This document shows positions 18,330 to 21,662 of a DNA stretch of 21,662 nucleotides, piece after piece. The notes beneath the pieces were generated by a model. That model saw only the letters and a program-made list of their open reading frames with translations, was not told the DNA's origin and did not search any database. Every line of letters starts with the position of its first letter. Positions within the stretch are counted from its first letter, which is position 1. Both the position numbers and the translations under genes were made by a program. The DNA comes from Actinidia chinensis (lineage: Eukaryota > Streptophyta > Magnoliopsida > Ericales > Actinidiaceae), in assembly GCA_009663005.1 (NCBI GenBank), contig CM018907.1, forward strand, positions 16,000,322-16,021,983, given 5' to 3'.

Positions 18330-18655
18330 TAGGTGATGTGATGGATAGTAACTTCATTAAGGGTGGTATGAGAACCCCTGCTTCAGGAATAATTGAAGAC
18401 ACCCTACCAATTAATAAATTAAAAGAGCAACTGCAACAAGAGGATTATGGCCAGATCTCTCCAGACGCTGTTGGTAGATCTCTCTTGCCTCCAATCTTAC
18501 AACGACATGACGAAAATTTGTGACTGACAGCATGGGTGTCATAGTACATGTTACAAGACTGCTAGTGGAAAACCCGTGTGGGGGCTTTTTCAAGAAGCAA
18601 TTTATCAATTAGATAAGATTCCTCACTACCTTATTTCTCTCATTTCTATACCTGC
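18330..18655 (+). pseudogene. TRRAP/Tra1-like last recognisable exon
   Basis: Pieces: LPINKLKEQLQQ, GQISPDAV, VDLSCLQSYNDMTK (TRRAP: VDLRLQAYNDITK), then a match to YKTLPSGNH and WAFKKQFAIQL over frames near 18,560-18,605. After about 18,655 nothing fits, although intact TRRAP should continue through the kinase-like core to a C-terminal FATC motif. The gene relic is therefore truncated or its remaining exons are outside or unrecognisable. Confidence 0.75.
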
Positions 18656-20900
18656 GTCAACATCTCATATTCTAGATGCACAGCTATTCTCATAGATCCG
18701 TGTGCCTGTAAAAGTAGCTACAAGAAAGTTTACGTATACTGATAATTATGTTATTGTGTGTAAAGTTTTAAAACTTGTACATGTCATTGTTGGTTCCCTG
18801 TTCAAATAGGAAAGGATGGGATATATTCTGATTGTCATATGTGCAAAATGTAGCGATGTCTCCTTTTGTCGGGACATCTCTTGAAAGAAAGATACAAGTG
18901 AGATTTGAAAGATTTTTAGTTACATTAATATGTATATGCAGATTTTAGCTGCGTATACCATTGCCTCCTGACATAAGAAACCCTTTTGTTTTTTTATCCC
19001 TCACACGTGTGTATTTGACCATTTTCATTGATGTTCCATAGTTGTCTGGCAGACTTTAACGGCGGATGTAGGTGCACTTATGTTGTTCTGATTCTTGTTC
19101 ACGTCTTTGTTGGCCTCGATCATAAACTAAAATATGAAAAAGGACCAAGCAAGTGGTTATAAGATGATTATATTTCTTGTTATATGTGCGAGAAGAAAGT
19201 GTTGTTACATCCTCTTCCTCTTGCAGGTTGCGTCATAAAAAGAAGGACCAGTGAAAGAACACAAGTTCTCCCCATGATTGTTTTCCAACACGTTAGCACA
19301 GGTCGGGAACTGTTTTACCGTTTTACTGTATGCCCTCACCTGACTACTTGGGTTTTTTGGTTTTCACTTTTGGAAAACTTTTGGTTGTATTTCTCTTTTA
19401 ATTCATTTAAGAAAATCATTGGGTTATTTTGTGTGGCATATCTAATTTTAAGTTTAAACAGTTATGTACGGTCTGTTTAGTTGTACCTTGCAGTCATTGA
19501 CCTTTCAAGCTAGTGTCAGGTCGCCTTATGGAATGGAACTGATTCTTTACAAAATCCATGAAGGCAAGGTCTTGATGAGAATGACTTTGTAAGACAGGAG
19601 TCGTATCTAACTTTCTTCTTCTGTGTATGGTTATGATTTGAGGCAGTGAAATTGTGTTGCCACGGTGAATCGGTTTCGGAGTTTGCAATTAAGGTAGCCA
19701 AAAGAGAGAGAATAGTGACATCCATGTGCAAGAAGAGGCATCAGGATTCGTTGCCCAACGGTAAGAAGAGCAATGAATAATTCCTTGCCCAATTCTTGCA
19801 GTTATTAAACTTTGAGTCACTCTTACACTGCTAGCATCAACCTTTATAGATAATACAGCAGTTAGGTTTAATAAATGAATATTATAGTATCTTCATGCAG
19901 GTTGGGCACTGCCCAAGTCAAATTGCACAGTGCTACTGACTACTACGGAATGCTTGGTAGACGCGGAAAAGGTTAGTTTTGAAGATGGGATTGGTAGGGT
20001 ACTGCATTCAACTTTAGCTTCTTCGTTTTGGAAAATTATGGTTTGTCTTAATGGAAAATCTGTTCTTTCTTGACAGTGGGTTCGATGAACTTGATGGTGA
20101 CACCAATTGTCATGACGTAATCGATTGCTGATATTCTTCAATCGTTAGGATGTGGGAGTGTTATTTACTGATCTAAATGGGTTAACAATAGGAGGTCGTC
20201 TTCCCCATTAAAAAAAAAAGTCAATATACATATGATGGTGGCTTTCAGTAGGGGTGCTGAAATGTTATTTTTTCGTGCTATGGCAAGCGTTCAAAATTGA
20301 ATACAATAGCATAATAGATCGTAAAATTGTTAACTTCATTTTGTTCAATTGTTTGTTGCAATCAATGGGAGTGATTTTTTTTATATAATTAGATATTTAT
20401 GAGATGCTAAATTTGATTCCTTTCCCCCCTTATTTTTCTCGGGGCCATAGACATATTGGTTTGACTCGGGATGATTCTTTTGGTTTGGCCGGAAATGAAA
20501 TAAGCTAGGTGCTGAGTGTAAAGACTACTCATATTTTCTATGCAGGGCAGGTGCTCAGGGAGGTTTCTCTATTGAAGTAGGACTGTGTTGGTGGTTGCAC
20601 AAGCAATGAAGTATAAGCATTTTGTAACACGCAAATGTGCATTAGTTATTCAATGACGATTCTAAATTTGTTTTGTTAGCTATGGCAGACCTGTGGTTGA
20701 AAGTTGTAGCGAGAAGAACCTCAAGGGAAAACACCCTTCAATCGCCAACAAAACAAAGGTGTGCGTTTAGTCAAATCATTTTTGCTTGGAGTTATGCTCT
20801 TTCTTAAGGTGGCATTTATTGGCGGATGCATAATTGTTAATGGTCATTATATTTACTAATCACTGGGGATATGCATATGCTACACATTTCTGATTATGTA
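18656..20900 (+). other. Unrecognised stretch with splice-bounded open segments
   Basis: No known protein is recognised. Several open segments have splice-like borders. At 19,208-19,306, ttgcag precedes an open frame with VIKRRTSERTQVLPMIVFQ. At 19,902-20,075, catgcag precedes AGWALPKSNCTVLLTTTECL, with a possible donor gttagt after GEK-like 'gaaaag'. Another is at 20,546-20,638, and one at about 20,682-20,757 holds YGRPVVESCSEKNLKGKHPS before ggtgtg. They may be exons of a neighbouring gene, untranslated exons, or chance. Minus-strand open frames here (19,494-19,731; 19,893-20,141) look like shadows. Confidence 0.25.
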
Positions 20901-21662
20901 GTAAGTAGTACAAAATATATAAAGATGTCATGATACCAATATCAACCTATTATTATTTCAAAACATAAGCAGTTAGCTTTAAAGAAAAAACTTTCGAATC
21001 CAAAGTTCGAATCATCAAAATTGTTATACAATGAAAAAAGAATAGACACGAGCCAAGTACGTTTGCAAATATAAAAAAATAAGAATTATGCATTCCAATA
21101 GAAATAACAAAAATACTAATTTGAATATGTAAACAACAATGAGAAAAATACGCATTGAATCCACAAAACAAGTAAAGTAATGCAAGGGAAAAAATCAGAA
21201 TATTTTAATAACTACCACGTCTGTACCCAAGCTTAAACAGTTTCTCGAATAACAAAGTCCTTGAACTAACTTGTTATTCAATCCTACTCTGAACCTACTC
21301 GCCATAGATCATTAGATCTCATGATCTTAATTTTTGCTCCATTAATTGGTTCTTCTCATAACCATAAACTGGCTCTCGCATTTAGTGTTCCCCATAACCT
21401 TTCATCTTCCCCTTCTTCCTCTAGGAACATAGACTACGTTTCACCAGACATTTCATCATTACCTAGAAATTCTTTGTTCCTCGTTTGATACGCTTGATGA
21501 CCCTAAGAGGGCTTTACTCATTTGAACTTTCTCATGCTCTTTCACTTGGGTGTTCTGATTGGTCACCTTATGAAGTAAGTCTTTCATCGTTAAGTGCTCT
21601 AGACCTTAAAGAAATCCCTTAAGTGATTTTTCATGTTATTTAAAACAACCTAGGTGTAGAGA
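20901..21662. other. Right-end stretch, no recognised gene
   Basis: AT-rich sequence up to about 21,190, then more balanced composition to the window edge. Apart from one short minus-strand frame at 21,459-21,587 nothing stands out. The 72-codon minus frame at 20,953-21,171 is F/I/C-rich, lacks any motif and is not called. Confidence 0.4.
21459..21587 (-). CDS. Possible short ORF or gene fragment, 42 codons
   Basis: On the minus strand an ATG at 21,587 opens MKDLLHKVTNQNTQVKEHEK, then a serine-rich part (SSSVSNEEQRISR) before TAA. The charged, heptad-like composition looks more protein-like than its surroundings, and an E/D-rich segment follows in another frame (MFLEEEGEDERLWG). It may be a broken coiled-coil or transposon protein that continues past the window. 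No family is recognised. Confidence 0.2.
   Translation of the reverse strand: MKDLLHKVTNQNTQVKEHEKVQMSKALLGSSSVSNEEQRISR

Noticed and set aside
1..21662. CRISPR arrays, prokaryotic operons, tRNA or rRNA genes
   Set aside because: Searched by eye on both strands. Composition, introns and repeats are those of a plant nucleus, and no such structure is visible.

Overview
This is nuclear DNA from a flowering plant, probably a eudicot. It is strongly AT-rich, has long homopolymers and degenerate transposon debris, holds interrupted genes with plant-type introns, and carries a fragment of a plant U-box/ARM E3 ligase gene. No intact protein-coding gene is visible. The species cannot be told from the sequence.

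Layout. Positions 1-8,150 are a gene-poor repeat field. It holds a TATA-bearing LTR-like stretch (about 200-780), a minus-strand piece of a PUB4-like U-box/ARM gene (1,342-1,444), a probable Copia-type LTR (about 2,749-3,495), a Tourist-like MITE with TAA target duplications (3,941-4,041), a fold-back element (4,394-4,479) and a degenerate terminal-inverted-repeat element (about 4,700-5,690). Positions 8,206-8,760 form a promoter-like block: four degenerate copies of a direct repeat centred on AACGGT (two of them perfect MSA/MYB3R sites exactly 100 bp apart), then a TATA box and a GA-rich leader.

The main content (about 9,657-18,655, plus strand) is a decayed, internally duplicated part of a TRRAP/Tra1 gene, the large PIKK-like scaffold of the SAGA and NuA4 histone acetyltransferase complexes. 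The FAT-domain region is present twice in tandem: unit 1 about 9,670-12,825 and unit 2 about 12,826-17,460. Unit 2 is followed by single-copy sequence leading toward the PIKK domain (17,825-18,655). Introns are kept in both units, so copying was at DNA level. Both units share an in-frame 96-bp triplication, which is therefore older than the large duplication. Unit 1 alone has a 172-bp tandem duplication and a 1.6-kb deletion. Unit 2 has a 202-bp exon-plus-intron-end duplication. The C-terminal kinase-like and FATC parts are not visible, and single-base indels break the frame throughout.

Positions 18,660-21,662 hold open segments with splice-like borders and a short minus-strand ORF, none of which I recognise. 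Two explanations of the TRRAP locus must be kept apart: a real duplicated pseudogene, or indel-rich unpolished long-read assembly with some false duplication. The sequence alone does not settle this.
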